In this document: positions 1 through 6,690 of the stretch, piece by piece
Layout: every line of letters begins with the position of its first letter
How positions within the stretch are numbered: position 1 is the stretch's first letter
Origin: 2-12-FULL-41-16 sp964390625
GTDB lineage: Bacteria > Patescibacteriota > Patescibacteriia > Magasanikbacterales > UBA922
Reading direction: 5' to 3'
DNA length: 7,847 bases
NCBI GenBank assembly: GCA_964390625.1
Contig: CAYMID010000032.1
Location: 1 to 7,847, forward strand
The notes under the pieces: model-generated
Database searches by the model: none
What the model was told of the DNA's origin: nothing
Seen by the model: only the letters and a program-made list of their open reading frames with translations
Position numbers and translations under genes: made by a program

Positions 1-1267
1 CATAATTAGTCAGCGCACGCCCACCAACTAACGGAACACGATACGCCAAAGCACTAGCCCCTGTTTTAAGTGTATCTGTACCTCTATCCATCAACCATCG
101 ACCGGCAGCATAACCAGTTGCAATTGTGGCGGCTTTTTTGCCAAACTCCCAAGCATCAGAAATCATGTCAGTACCCCAAACCCCAGTCTCCTCGGTTGTC
201 TTTACACCAACACGCAAAAACGCCAAAGCAATCAAAAAGTTGGCCATGTTTTCCCAAGTACTAACCTTAGACAAAGACAATTTAGTTGGTTCATTGCTGT
301 CCACAAAATTAGCCCCAATTAACTGAACACTCTTGGTGCCGTCAATTTTGTTGGCAGGCGGTATGTCCTCTTGTATTGAGGCTAAAATATTCCCTGTACC
401 CAAGGTCGCAAATGCTAACCACATAAAGAACACCATAATTGGCGCCACAATAACGTGATTGGTAAACTCACTCCACCAGCGTTCAGCGTAAGATTGTGTT
501 TTTGGTAAAACACCCAAAATATAGGCCAATGGGGACAAGATTATCAAAGCCCACAGCGCCACCACGCGGGCCATCATTACGTAGACGTACGAACCCATGA
601 TAAAGGCAGCCAGCACCGCAAACAGGGCTGCCACGGCCGTGCCTGCCAAAATCTCAACATTAAACTCTGTGTTTACGTCTGGTTTTACTCCAACCATTTG
701 CGTAATTTGGTCCAGCCTGAACATGTTGATCAGGTTGCCACTCGAGGTGGCCGAGATCGCGTTCAAAAAAGTCATGGTAAAGACGTGGGCCACGTCAATA
801 AACAACTGGGCAATCAAATTACTAAAATTGATAAAAATAGCTGCAAAAATTAACTTCACCAGGTTCTTTTTCCACTCATACTCTTCGAGACCCAAAATTG
901 TGCCAAAAGCGATTACTAGGAGCGCAACCACAAAGAACATGTTGGCCACATCGCGAACCATTACCCAGCCCAGTTGCACCACGTCAACATCAATATAATT
1001 ATTGTAGCTAGCAATCGCAATAAAAAAGCGCAAGAAAAACAGACACAAACCAATAGCTAAGTTGGCCATGGCTAACATGATTTGGGCCAGGCCTGTTATT
1101 AACCAATTACCGCCTGTTTCAACTGGTCCAGCACTAGCAGGCGTAAACAGAACCACGAGAGTCACACTCACCGCAGACGCAAAAAACGCCCAAGCAAATC
1201 GAGATTTGAGCGTGGTTGGCCACACTGCGCGAAGTTTTTGCACCATCAATGCCAAAGCGTGCCGCAT
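1..1267 (-). CDS. VirB6/TrbL-like multi-pass membrane protein, C-terminus cut by window edge
   Basis: The frame stays open from ATG at 1267 to the window edge, giving 422 codons without a stop, so the gene is partial. The N-terminus has a basic region (residues 1-23), a hydrophobic stretch (about 24-42) and then PASA before Gly47, which resembles a signal peptidase I site. Further hydrophobic segments lie near residues 55-86, 107-127, 137-168 (amphipathic), 205-255 (two), 271-291 and 341-353. A soluble segment (about 295-340) separates the last two. The conserved-looking core includes GWVMVRDVANMFF (100-112), GLEEYEWKKNLVKLIF (126-141) and an ALWALIILSPLAYI helix (238-250). This layout resembles VirB6/TrbL-like inner-membrane channel proteins of type IV secretion systems, which are common in Patescibacteria genomes; that assignment rests on memory of the family, not on a search. 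No Shine-Dalgarno is visible before the ATG. It is transcribed away from the RNA methyltransferase gene in the same direction but has its own promoter. It could instead be another polytopic membrane protein. Confidence 0.6.
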   Translation of the reverse strand, partial: MRHALALMVQKLRAVWPTTLKSRFAWAFFASAVSVTLVVLFTPASAGPVETGGNWLITGLAQIMLAMANLAIGLCLFFLRFFIAIASYNNYIDVDVVQLGWVMVRDVANMFFVVALLVIAFGTILGLEEYEWKKNLVKLIFAAIFINFSNLIAQLFIDVAHVFTMTFLNAISATSSGNLINMFRLDQITQMVGVKPDVNTEFNVEILAGTAVAALFAVLAAFIMGSYVYVMMARVVALWALIILSPLAYILGVLPKTQSYAERWWSEFTNHVIVAPIMVFFMWLAFATLGTGNILASIQEDIPPANKIDGTKSVQLIGANFVDSNEPTKLSLSKVSTWENMANFLIALAFLRVGVKTTEETGVWGTDMISDAWEFGKKAATIATGYAAGRWLMDRGTDTLKTGASALAYRVPLVGGRALTNY

Positions 1268-1286
1268 GCCAAAAAAATTAGATGAC

Positions 1287-1320
1287 GGTAGTATAGCACA
1301 TTCTGGTTTTCCGTACTACC
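1287..1320. repeat. 7-bp inverted repeat straddling the promoter of the VirB6-like gene
   Basis: The arms GGTAGTA (1287-1293) and TACTACC (1314-1320) are perfect inverted copies separated by 20 bp. One arm overlaps the -10 element and the other covers the -35 position. In transcripts reading out of the upstream methyltransferase gene the arms could pair as a hairpin, and a run of seven T follows after a further nine bases (1277-1271). The dyad could be an operator for a dimeric repressor, or a poor intrinsic terminator closing the upstream operon. The 9-nt distance to the T-run argues against a classic terminator. Confidence 0.45.
1290..1298 (-). promoter_or_regulatory. Extended -10 promoter for the VirB6-like gene
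   Basis: On the minus strand this reads TGCTATACT, a TG-N extended -10 element with TATACT (5 of 6 to TATAAT). No good -35 is found 16-18 nt upstream, which is usual for extended -10 promoters. The predicted transcription start near 1283 leaves a leader of only about 15 nt before the ATG at 1267, with no ribosome binding site in it. The same nine bases, followed by A/G then CC, form the -10 of the promoter at 6662-6690, which supports the call. Confidence 0.55.
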
Positions 1321-1331
1321 ACTAACTCAAC

Positions 1332-2366
1332 TTATGCACACTTTTTCAACTTGGCAATATAAAACCCTTCAATATCCTTAGTCGGTGCCAAACGGATGGT
1401 TTGTTTAAGTGCTGCTGGAAAAGTTTTACCTTTCCATTCTGCTAGTGTTGGTAACGCGGGTGGCAAAACTGTGTCAATTTTTTCCACCACCACATCGGGA
1501 AAACGTTCGAGGAGGCGCGCCACTTGAACTTCGTTTTCTTCGGGTGCAAACGTGCACGTAGAATAAACCAATGTTCCACCTGGCTTTAGGGCTCCCCAGG
1601 CCGCAAACAGCAGGCTGCGTTGTTTGAAGGCCATTTCTTTGATTTTGCGCTCACTCCAGTAACCAAAAGTTTTTGGGTCACCTTCGACAAACCGCGCTTC
1701 GGCACTGCACGGCGCATCAAGTAAAATTTTATCAAAATAATTGGGGTATTCACGACATAAATCAGCCCCGTGTTCTAGTCGAAGCGAAAACTTCCACTCC
1801 GTTTCCCCAGGTTTAACCACCCCATCACCGACCCCCAAAAGTTCCATGTTATGCTTGAGCTTAAAGAAGCGCACTTTGTTATTGTCATTGGCGACTAGCT
1901 CACCCTTGCGTCCCATCATCGCCGCAATTTGCGAAGTTTTACTACCAGGGGCAGCGGTTAAATCCAAAACCGTCTCCCCGGCTTGAGGCGCCAATACCAG
2001 TGGCGGCACCATACTGGCCAAGCTTTGGATATACAGTTTCCCCTCTACATACGCTGGGGTTTCGGTTAGCTCACGCTTGGTTCGACTGCGGAGCACATAA
2101 GCATCGGTATACCAGGGTACGCGTTCTAGTTTAAACCCATCCTGCTGCAAATAGTGCACAAGCTGGTCTGGCTGTTTTTTACCATACTCATCGACCACCA
2201 CTGGTGTTTTAATTCGATTCAACCGCAAAGTGGTTGGACGAACGGTAAACGTATTGGTTAACTGGGTAGCCAAAGACGGCCCGATCATTTGGTCGAGCCG
2301 CTCCACAAAGCCTTCTGGCAAACTTCCACTTGATTTACCACCTTTTTTGGCCTTGGCTTTTCCCAT
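1332..2366 (-). CDS. RsmB/NOP (NSUN)-family SAM-dependent RNA 5-methylcytosine methyltransferase
   Basis: The 344-aa protein should transfer a methyl group from S-adenosylmethionine to C5 of a cytosine in rRNA or tRNA. The SAM-binding motif I is VLDLTAAPGSKTSQIA (133-148). Motif IV is DAPCSAEARF (218-226), with Cys220. Motif VI is YSTCTFAPEENE (268-279), with Cys271. In this family the two cysteines act as the release residue and the nucleophile respectively, and both are present. Residues 1-14 are a Lys/Gly-rich tail, and 15-110 match the family's N-terminal RNA-binding part. No C-terminal PUA domain is seen; the protein ends soon after GFYIAKLKK. ATG at 2366 was chosen because it lies one base after the asnS stop (TAATATG). 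A frame opening at 2492 would add 42 unrelated residues inside asnS. The exact target (16S rRNA C967, C1407 or a tRNA) cannot be decided from sequence alone. Confidence 0.9.
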   Translation of the reverse strand: MGKAKAKKGGKSSGSLPEGFVERLDQMIGPSLATQLTNTFTVRPTTLRLNRIKTPVVVDEYGKKQPDQLVHYLQQDGFKLERVPWYTDAYVLRSRTKRELTETPAYVEGKLYIQSLASMVPPLVLAPQAGETVLDLTAAPGSKTSQIAAMMGRKGELVANDNNKVRFFKLKHNMELLGVGDGVVKPGETEWKFSLRLEHGADLCREYPNYFDKILLDAPCSAEARFVEGDPKTFGYWSERKIKEMAFKQRSLLFAAWGALKPGGTLVYSTCTFAPEENEVQVARLLERFPDVVVEKIDTVLPPALPTLAEWKGKTFPAALKQTIRLAPTKDIEGFYIAKLKKCA

Positions 2367-2367
2367 A

Positions 2368-3666
2368 TTACGGACGGCGACGGTTAAGCATGCGTGGAAA
2401 TGGAATAGTTTCGCGAATATGGTGCACGCCAGTAATCCAGCGGATTGTGCGCTCCAAGCCAATTCCAAAACCACTGTGTTCCACTGAGCCAAACTTGCGA
2501 GTATTTAGGTACCACTCGTATTCATCCTTTGGGTAATTGCGGGTCACGATTTCGTTCAACAGCACTTCATAATCGGTTTCGCGCTGGCTACCCCCAATAA
2601 TTTCACGACCTTCTTCAGGGGCGATCAAGTCAGCGTTGCGGGCGCGTTTTACACCATCCTCATCAGTGTAACTCTTCATGTAGAACGCCTTAACTGCAAA
2701 TGGATAATCTTCAATAAAAATTGGCAGTTGATACTTGTTACCCAAATAAATTTCTTCTTCGGTAGCCATGTCGTCCAGTGGGTCAACAGTTATGCCATCA
2801 GCCGCCAAGATTGCCTTAGCTTCCTTATGCTTAAGGCGCACAAATGGTTCATTAACCAGGCGTTGCAAAATAATGGTGTCGCGTTCCAGGATTTTTAATT
2901 CTTCACCACAATTAGTAAGTACATCTTTAACAATACGTTTGACCATGCGCTCCTGCACATCCATGTTGGCGAGCTGATCAGCAAAGGCCATTTCGGCATC
3001 CATCATCCAGAGCTCGGACAAGTGATGGCGGGTTTTACTTTTTTCCGCCCGGAACACTGGTCCAAAATCATACACCTTACCAAACGCCATAATCCCTGCT
3101 TCGCTATACAACTGACCCGACTGAGTCAAATACATTGGCTCACCATAATAATCGAGCTGGAACAACTGCGTGGTGTCCTCGCAACTAGTTGGCTGTAAAA
3201 TCGGTGTATCAAAACGCAAAAACCCTTCTTCGTGGAAAAAATTAGTGATCGAAAGGTAAACCTGATTGCGAATGCGCAACACGGCCCACGGTGTCTTGGC
3301 ACGTAAATACAGGTCGCGATTATCAAACAAAAATTCCGGACCGTGCTCTTTGTGGGCAATTGGATATTCAGGCGCAATTTGCAACACTTCGAGCCCACTT
3401 ACCTGCAGCTCGTACACATTTTCCTTTTTTGGGTGCTTAGAAACCGCCCCCGTCACCTTGAGCGAAGACTCTTGGGTCAGTTTGGTCGTATTCTCCCACA
3501 CCTCGGCCGGCACCGAATCTTTGGCCACTACGGCCTGAATAAAGCCAGAACCATCACGAACTTCCAAAAAGGCAATCGAACCTGAGGAACGTGAGTTATA
3601 TAACCAACCCTGCAGGGTCACAGTTTGGCCCACAAATTGGGCAATTTTGCTAATTTCGGTCACCAT
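2368..3666 (-). CDS. asnS: Asparaginyl-tRNA synthetase
   Basis: This class IIb aminoacyl-tRNA synthetase joins asparagine to tRNA-Asn in the cytoplasm. The 432-aa protein has an N-terminal OB-fold anticodon-binding domain (about 15-100, with LQGWLYNSRSSGSIAFLEVR at 18-37). Class II motif 2 is FRAEKSKTRHHLSELW (205-220). A late block, IIGGSQRETDYEVLL (356-370), precedes motif 3, GFGIGLERTIRW (399-410), and the typical ending IRETIPFPR (417-425). The AEKSKTR form of motif 2 favours AsnRS over AspRS. The length is close to short bacterial AsnRS proteins such as that of Thermus and below the roughly 466 residues of E. coli. ATG at 3666 fits the family N-terminus; an ATG at 3723 would add 19 atypical residues and overlap recO. 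No ribosome binding site is visible. The gene is separated from recO by 47 nt, the widest gap in the cluster, and abuts the methyltransferase gene by one base. Confidence 0.95.
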   Translation of the reverse strand: MVTEISKIAQFVGQTVTLQGWLYNSRSSGSIAFLEVRDGSGFIQAVVAKDSVPAEVWENTTKLTQESSLKVTGAVSKHPKKENVYELQVSGLEVLQIAPEYPIAHKEHGPEFLFDNRDLYLRAKTPWAVLRIRNQVYLSITNFFHEEGFLRFDTPILQPTSCEDTTQLFQLDYYGEPMYLTQSGQLYSEAGIMAFGKVYDFGPVFRAEKSKTRHHLSELWMMDAEMAFADQLANMDVQERMVKRIVKDVLTNCGEELKILERDTIILQRLVNEPFVRLKHKEAKAILAADGITVDPLDDMATEEEIYLGNKYQLPIFIEDYPFAVKAFYMKSYTDEDGVKRARNADLIAPEEGREIIGGSQRETDYEVLLNEIVTRNYPKDEYEWYLNTRKFGSVEHSGFGIGLERTIRWITGVHHIRETIPFPRMLNRRRP

Positions 3667-3688
3667 AAAATCAAATAAGAATGAAGGT

Positions 3689-3717
3689 ATCCTAGCCCAA
3701 AACGTGCCAGAATTCAA
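3689..3717 (-). promoter_or_regulatory. Possible weak promoter before asnS
   Basis: The minus strand has TTGAAT (3717-3712), a 17-nt spacer and TAGGAT (3694-3689), each 4 of 6 to the sigma70 consensus. A start near 3682 would give a leader of about 16 nt before the asnS ATG. The -35 overlaps the recO stop codon. The match is modest; the main support is that this is the only real gap in an otherwise gapless cluster. Confidence 0.3.
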
Positions 3718-4466
3718 GCCCAATTCCGCAAACCAAGTTCAGAGTGGTACTGGGCAAAACTAAAGGTGATTTGGTGAATGGTCTCAGCCTCAAGTGTGGT
3801 TGGCGTCCACTCCCCTAGCTTAACCCAATCAGCTTGATACAACCAACTCAATCGGTACACCAAATCAAGCTCGAGCCAAAAAAAATTTTCCTGTTCATGC
3901 CAGTCCGCGTGCGCTCCGCACACCAACCCACCACTCGACACCGAAAATCCAACTCGTCGCTGGGGGGGATTTTCGATTGCTTCCCGCATTAGTTCGCTAA
4001 CTGAACGTGCACAAACCAAACACTGACCGAGTTCAGCCGTAAAACCCAACAAAGCCAGCAACCGCAATACCAAGGCATCCATCGTTAGTTTCGGTACCTC
4101 CACGACTTTACTCAAATAAACAAGCCAGTCCTTGAGTAAACTAAAAATTTGTCGGTCTGGTACACGCTCCCCAAGCACATGGTTAGCAAATGCCAACCCT
4201 TGACCCAAACAAATGATATGAGGCCAATCGCGCCGCGCCCCGAACGGAGCAACCAATGTCTGAGTTTTAGCTAAATGTAATCGCTCACGCCCTGGAATCA
4301 GGGCGCATTCCACCAATGTTCCGGGCTCCACGTGGGCAGACTGTCGACTGGTGATTTTTTTATTACTGCGTGCCAAGGCCTCGACCTTTCCCAATTCATA
4401 CGCAAACAAAGTCACAACCTCATCAAACTCGCGCACTGGCCGGCGCGCCAGCACAATGGCCTGCAT
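3714..4466 (-). CDS. recO: DNA repair protein RecO
   Basis: RecO is a recombination mediator that works with RecR (and often RecF) to load RecA onto SSB-coated single-stranded DNA, and it also anneals strands. The 250-aa length is typical. The N-terminal OB-fold runs to about residue 78 and contains the usual start (AIVLARRPVREFDEVVTLF) and a basic loop (ARSNKKITSRQ). The rest is the helical C-terminal domain, with LLALLGFTAELGQCLVC at 136-152. The family's zinc finger is present but altered: Cys149 and Cys152 form the first pair, while the second pair is Cys183 and His186 (GGLVCGAH) where two cysteines are usual. The gene ends in TGA. Its ATG follows the yqgF stop after one base (TAATATG), with no ribosome binding site, so translation is probably coupled to yqgF. 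Confidence 0.9.
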   Translation of the reverse strand: MQAIVLARRPVREFDEVVTLFAYELGKVEALARSNKKITSRQSAHVEPGTLVECALIPGRERLHLAKTQTLVAPFGARRDWPHIICLGQGLAFANHVLGERVPDRQIFSLLKDWLVYLSKVVEVPKLTMDALVLRLLALLGFTAELGQCLVCARSVSELMREAIENPPQRRVGFSVSSGGLVCGAHADWHEQENFFWLELDLVYRLSWLYQADWVKLGEWTPTTLEAETIHQITFSFAQYHSELGLRNWA

Positions 4467-4467
4467 A

Positions 4468-4827
4468 TTAACGCTGGTCCAAGTAGGACTGAAGGATTAC
4501 CATGGCGGCCTTTTCGTCGCGTGACGCGCCTTCGGTCCCCATGCGCGCGGCTGCGGCGGTAGAAAAACGCTCATCTACAAACTGCACTGGTGCCAAATTT
4601 TCTAATTGCGCGCCAATTGCTCGCACTTCACTCACCCAGTCAGTTTCACCAGCCTGCAAATCGAGTGGTAAACCAATCACTACCTGAGTAATTCTTTCTT
4701 TGGTAATAATATCGCGCACCTCATCCACACTCCCCACCACCCCAAACGGCAACACAATCCCCAACCCGGGCTCGCACCACGCTAAACCCCAGCGTTTCTT
4801 GCCCACGTCAATCGCCAAAATACTCAT
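4468..4827 (-). CDS. yqgF: YqgF/RuvX family putative pre-16S rRNA nuclease
   Basis: YqgF is an RNase H-fold nuclease linked to maturation of the 16S rRNA 5' end; the family is also annotated as a putative Holliday junction resolvase. The 119-aa protein has the family's markers in order: AIDVGKKRWGLAW (5-17, with acidic Asp7), VVIGLPL (49-55), FVDERFST (83-90, with Asp85 and Glu86) and RDEKAAMVIL (103-112, with Asp104), which supply the expected acidic active-site residues. It is somewhat shorter than the 138 residues of the E. coli protein but looks complete. It starts one base after the map stop (TAATATG) and ends one base before recO, with no Shine-Dalgarno. Confidence 0.92.
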   Translation of the reverse strand: MSILAIDVGKKRWGLAWCEPGLGIVLPFGVVGSVDEVRDIITKERITQVVIGLPLDLQAGETDWVSEVRAIGAQLENLAPVQFVDERFSTAAAARMGTEGASRDEKAAMVILQSYLDQR

Positions 4828-4828
4828 A

Positions 4829-5632
4829 TTACAGTTCGCTGGGACGACGTGTCACCACTTGTGGTCCATCTTTAGTAATGATAATCGTGTGTTCAAAATG
4901 CGCATTCCATTTGCGATCGGTCGGCAGTATGGTCCACTTGTCTGGCCCAATAGTAACTTTATGAGTACCGAGCGTAATCATTGGCTCAATCGCAATCACT
5001 ACCCCTGGCTGCAGAATCCAAGTTTCCAAATCTGCATCATAATAATTAGGCACACGCGGTTCTTCATGCACAGCGTGACCAACGCCATGACCAACCAAAT
5101 CACGCACAATGCCGTATTTACCTTGACTATGAACATACTGTTCAATGGCGCGACCAATGTCCGCCACTGTTTTACCAGGTTGCGCAGCCTTAATCCCCAT
5201 TTCCATGGCTTGATACGTCACCGCGAGCAATTTTTTTATTTCTTCCGAGACTTCGCCAACTGGAATTGTCAAAGCAGTGTCAGTAAAAAAACCTTTTTTG
5301 GTCCCGACTGGCGCTGGGTATTGCATCCCAATGTCCAAACTAATAATGTCACCAGATTGAATAATTTTTTCTTTAGTCGCAATACCGTGTACCAATTCTT
5401 CGTTACGTGAAAAACAAAGGGTCGAGGGAAAGGCGGGATCACTCCGGTGCGATTTATAACCTTTAAACGCAGGCACGCCGCCAGCAGCACGAATTAAACG
5501 TTCTGCTTCAACGTCAATTTCCCAGGCACTAACTCCAGGTTTAACCATGGCCGACAACTGGTCGAGAATTTCGCCCATTATTTTGCCGCCTTCGGCAATC
5601 AACTGTAATTCGCCCGGTTTTTTGACATACAT
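4829..5632 (-). CDS. map: Methionine aminopeptidase, type I
   Basis: This enzyme removes the initiator methionine from new proteins whose second residue is small. The 267-aa sequence shows the pita-bread fold signatures and all five metal ligands: Asp100 (SLDIG), Asp118 (FFTDTA), His182 (GHGVGH), Glu216 (AIEPM) and Glu247 (HFEHT). The substrate-contact histidines His82 (VHGI) and His189 (VHEEP) are also present. No N-terminal zinc extension precedes the catalytic domain, so it is a type Ia-like short form. The spacing between the first two ligands is 18 residues, against 11 in the E. coli enzyme, because of an insert around YPAPVGTKK (105-113). The ATG follows the adk stop after one base (TAGTATG). 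The adk-map order is the same as in the spc ribosomal protein operon of many bacteria, but secY and infA are not beside it here. Confidence 0.95.
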   Translation of the reverse strand: MYVKKPGELQLIAEGGKIMGEILDQLSAMVKPGVSAWEIDVEAERLIRAAGGVPAFKGYKSHRSDPAFPSTLCFSRNEELVHGIATKEKIIQSGDIISLDIGMQYPAPVGTKKGFFTDTALTIPVGEVSEEIKKLLAVTYQAMEMGIKAAQPGKTVADIGRAIEQYVHSQGKYGIVRDLVGHGVGHAVHEEPRVPNYYDADLETWILQPGVVIAIEPMITLGTHKVTIGPDKWTILPTDRKWNAHFEHTIIITKDGPQVVTRRPSEL

Positions 5633-5633
5633 A

Positions 5634-6299
5634 CTATTTGGCTAAAGCCTTGGCCACATCTGCCGCCACATGTTCGATGTCTTGGGTTGCATCAACCGTG
5701 GCCAACATTTGTAGATTTTCGTAAAAATCAACCATTGGTTTAAGTGCCGCATTACCCTGGTCATGCAAGCGTTCACGAACAACTTCAGGGTCATCGTCAG
5801 TGCGTCGTGTTAATGGTGATTGACACTTTGGGCAAGCCATTGCTTGGGCTTCGCCCTCGACTGGATATGGCAAAATATAATTGCACTGACTGCACACCCG
5901 ACGTTTTGACAAACGTACAATACTTTCTTCGTCAGGCATGGCTAAATGAATTGCCAAAACTTCATTAGCCAAATTTGTTTCATTAAAAAATTCTTGGTAA
6001 TGCTCGGCCTGTTCAAGTGTACGGATCGCTCCATCCAAAATTACCCCAACGCCGGCGGCGATTTCTTTTTTTACTTCATCAAAAACTAACCGATAAATCA
6101 AATTGCTATCAACTAAATGTCCGCTTTTCATGGCCGCGATTTTGGCCTTGTCCGCAGGGTCAGCGTTCGGGTCAGCGTCAAGTCTGCGCAAAAGGACACC
6201 AGTCGAAATATGTCGGTGACCAAATTTTTCGGTAATTACATTTGCCTGAGTTCCTTTTCCACTGCCAGGAATCCCCAACAGCACTACGATCTTTTTCAT
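5634..6299 (-). CDS. adk: Adenylate kinase with zinc-binding LID
   Basis: Adenylate kinase interconverts ATP plus AMP and two ADP, balancing the adenylate pool. The 221-aa protein opens with the P-loop GIPGSGKGTQA (9-19). The AMP-binding region has ISTG (31-34), Arg38 and the DGAIRT block with Arg93. The LID carries a four-cysteine zinc site: Cys136, Cys139, Cys156 and Cys159, in CSQC and CPKC pairs. RRTDDDPEVVRERL (165-178) carries the usual LID and core arginines. Two normally conserved spots differ: Asp after STG is Val35 (STGVLLR), and the usual DGFPRT or DGYPRT reads DGAIRT. The start codon overlaps the stop of the upstream 98-aa gene (ATGA), and no ribosome binding site is visible, which suggests coupled translation. 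Confidence 0.93.
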   Translation of the reverse strand: MKKIVVLLGIPGSGKGTQANVITEKFGHRHISTGVLLRRLDADPNADPADKAKIAAMKSGHLVDSNLIYRLVFDEVKKEIAAGVGVILDGAIRTLEQAEHYQEFFNETNLANEVLAIHLAMPDEESIVRLSKRRVCSQCNYILPYPVEGEAQAMACPKCQSPLTRRTDDDPEVVRERLHDQGNAALKPMVDFYENLQMLATVDATQDIEHVAADVAKALAK

Positions 6300-6592
6300 T
6301 GCTGTGTAAAAAAATATTTAAACGCATCACGTACGGCCCAGTGGTCATTTTTACTAATTTTTCCCTGGGTGACAAGATGTTGCAAGGTTTGATCGATTTG
6401 ACGCATTGATACAAAACCGTCACTACCTCGTGTCTGTAAAATAGACTCGGAAATTAAATGTTGTTCCTCGGCCGTAAGGGTCACAAGGTGAGCCCGTGAG
6501 ACTAAATGATGGACATCTAGTTCAGACAGGGCTCGGGGCTGGCTCGAATATTGGTCCGAGGCGGTCCCAAACAAAAAACTCCAAAAACCCAT
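6296..6592 (-). CDS. Hypothetical 98-aa protein, first gene of the adk-map cluster
   Basis: I do not recognise this protein. It starts with a short hydrophobic/aromatic stretch (MGFWSFLFG) too short to span a membrane. The rest looks like a small soluble helical domain, with likely helices near residues 23-33, 40-53, 62-75 and 80-97. It has no cysteines and no obvious catalytic motif. A small winged-helix or DNA/RNA-binding fold is possible but unproven. It is probably real because it begins about 63 nt after a good promoter, has the usual one-sided spacing for this cluster, and its TGA stop overlaps the adk ATG by 4 bp. ATG at 6592 is the first in frame after the leader hairpin; there is no proper Shine-Dalgarno, only AAGTGG placed too close. 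Confidence 0.65.
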   Translation of the reverse strand: MGFWSFLFGTASDQYSSQPRALSELDVHHLVSRAHLVTLTAEEQHLISESILQTRGSDGFVSMRQIDQTLQHLVTQGKISKNDHWAVRDAFKYFFTQQ

Positions 6593-6599
6593 ACCACTT

Positions 6600-6621
6600 A
6601 AAAAATCGCTTAATTTAGCGA
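6600..6621 (-). other. Small leader hairpin followed by T-run, just before the first gene of the minus cluster
   Basis: On the minus strand TCGCT (6621-6617) and AGCGA (6610-6606) can pair around a 6-nt loop, and a run of six T (6605-6600) follows directly. That has the shape of a weak intrinsic terminator or attenuator. It lies between the promoter at 6662-6690 and the ATG at 6592. The stem is only 5 bp, so it may instead be a leader structure or chance. Confidence 0.35.
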
Positions 6622-6661
6622 ATTTATTGGCAATACGCCCTTATCCACGGCAAGCGGAGGC

Positions 6662-6690
6662 AGTATAGCAGAACCAGCTAAGGTTGACAA
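6662..6690 (-). promoter_or_regulatory. Sigma70-type promoter for the 98-aa gene-adk-map-yqgF-recO cluster
   Basis: The minus strand reads TTGTCA (6690-6685, 5 of 6 to consensus), a 17-nt spacer and TATACT (6667-6662, 5 of 6), with a TG extension before the -10 (TGCTATACT). The expected start is near 6655, giving a leader of about 63 nt. The -35 occupies the same bases as the -35 of the plus-strand promoter. Confidence 0.75.

Noticed and set aside
597..998. A 133-aa open frame on the plus strand
   Set aside because: It is a shadow of the VirB6-like gene on the other strand, which has a coherent membrane-protein sequence through the whole region.
1271..1320. Classic intrinsic terminator after the RNA methyltransferase gene
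   Set aside because: The stem is only 7 bp with a 20-nt loop, and the T-run begins nine bases after it; reported as an inverted repeat instead.
2367..2492. Longer N-terminus for the RNA methyltransferase
   Set aside because: The extra 42 residues lie within asnS in another frame and match nothing in the family; the ATG at 2366 fits the one-base junction pattern.
3667..3723. Longer N-terminus for AsnRS starting at 3723
   Set aside because: It would overlap recO and add 19 residues not typical of AsnRS; MVTEISKIAQFVGQ at 3666 fits the family start.
4700..5410. A 236-aa open frame on the plus strand opposite yqgF and map
   Set aside because: It lies antisense to two clear enzymes, has no ribosome binding site or promoter, and its translation shows no family features.
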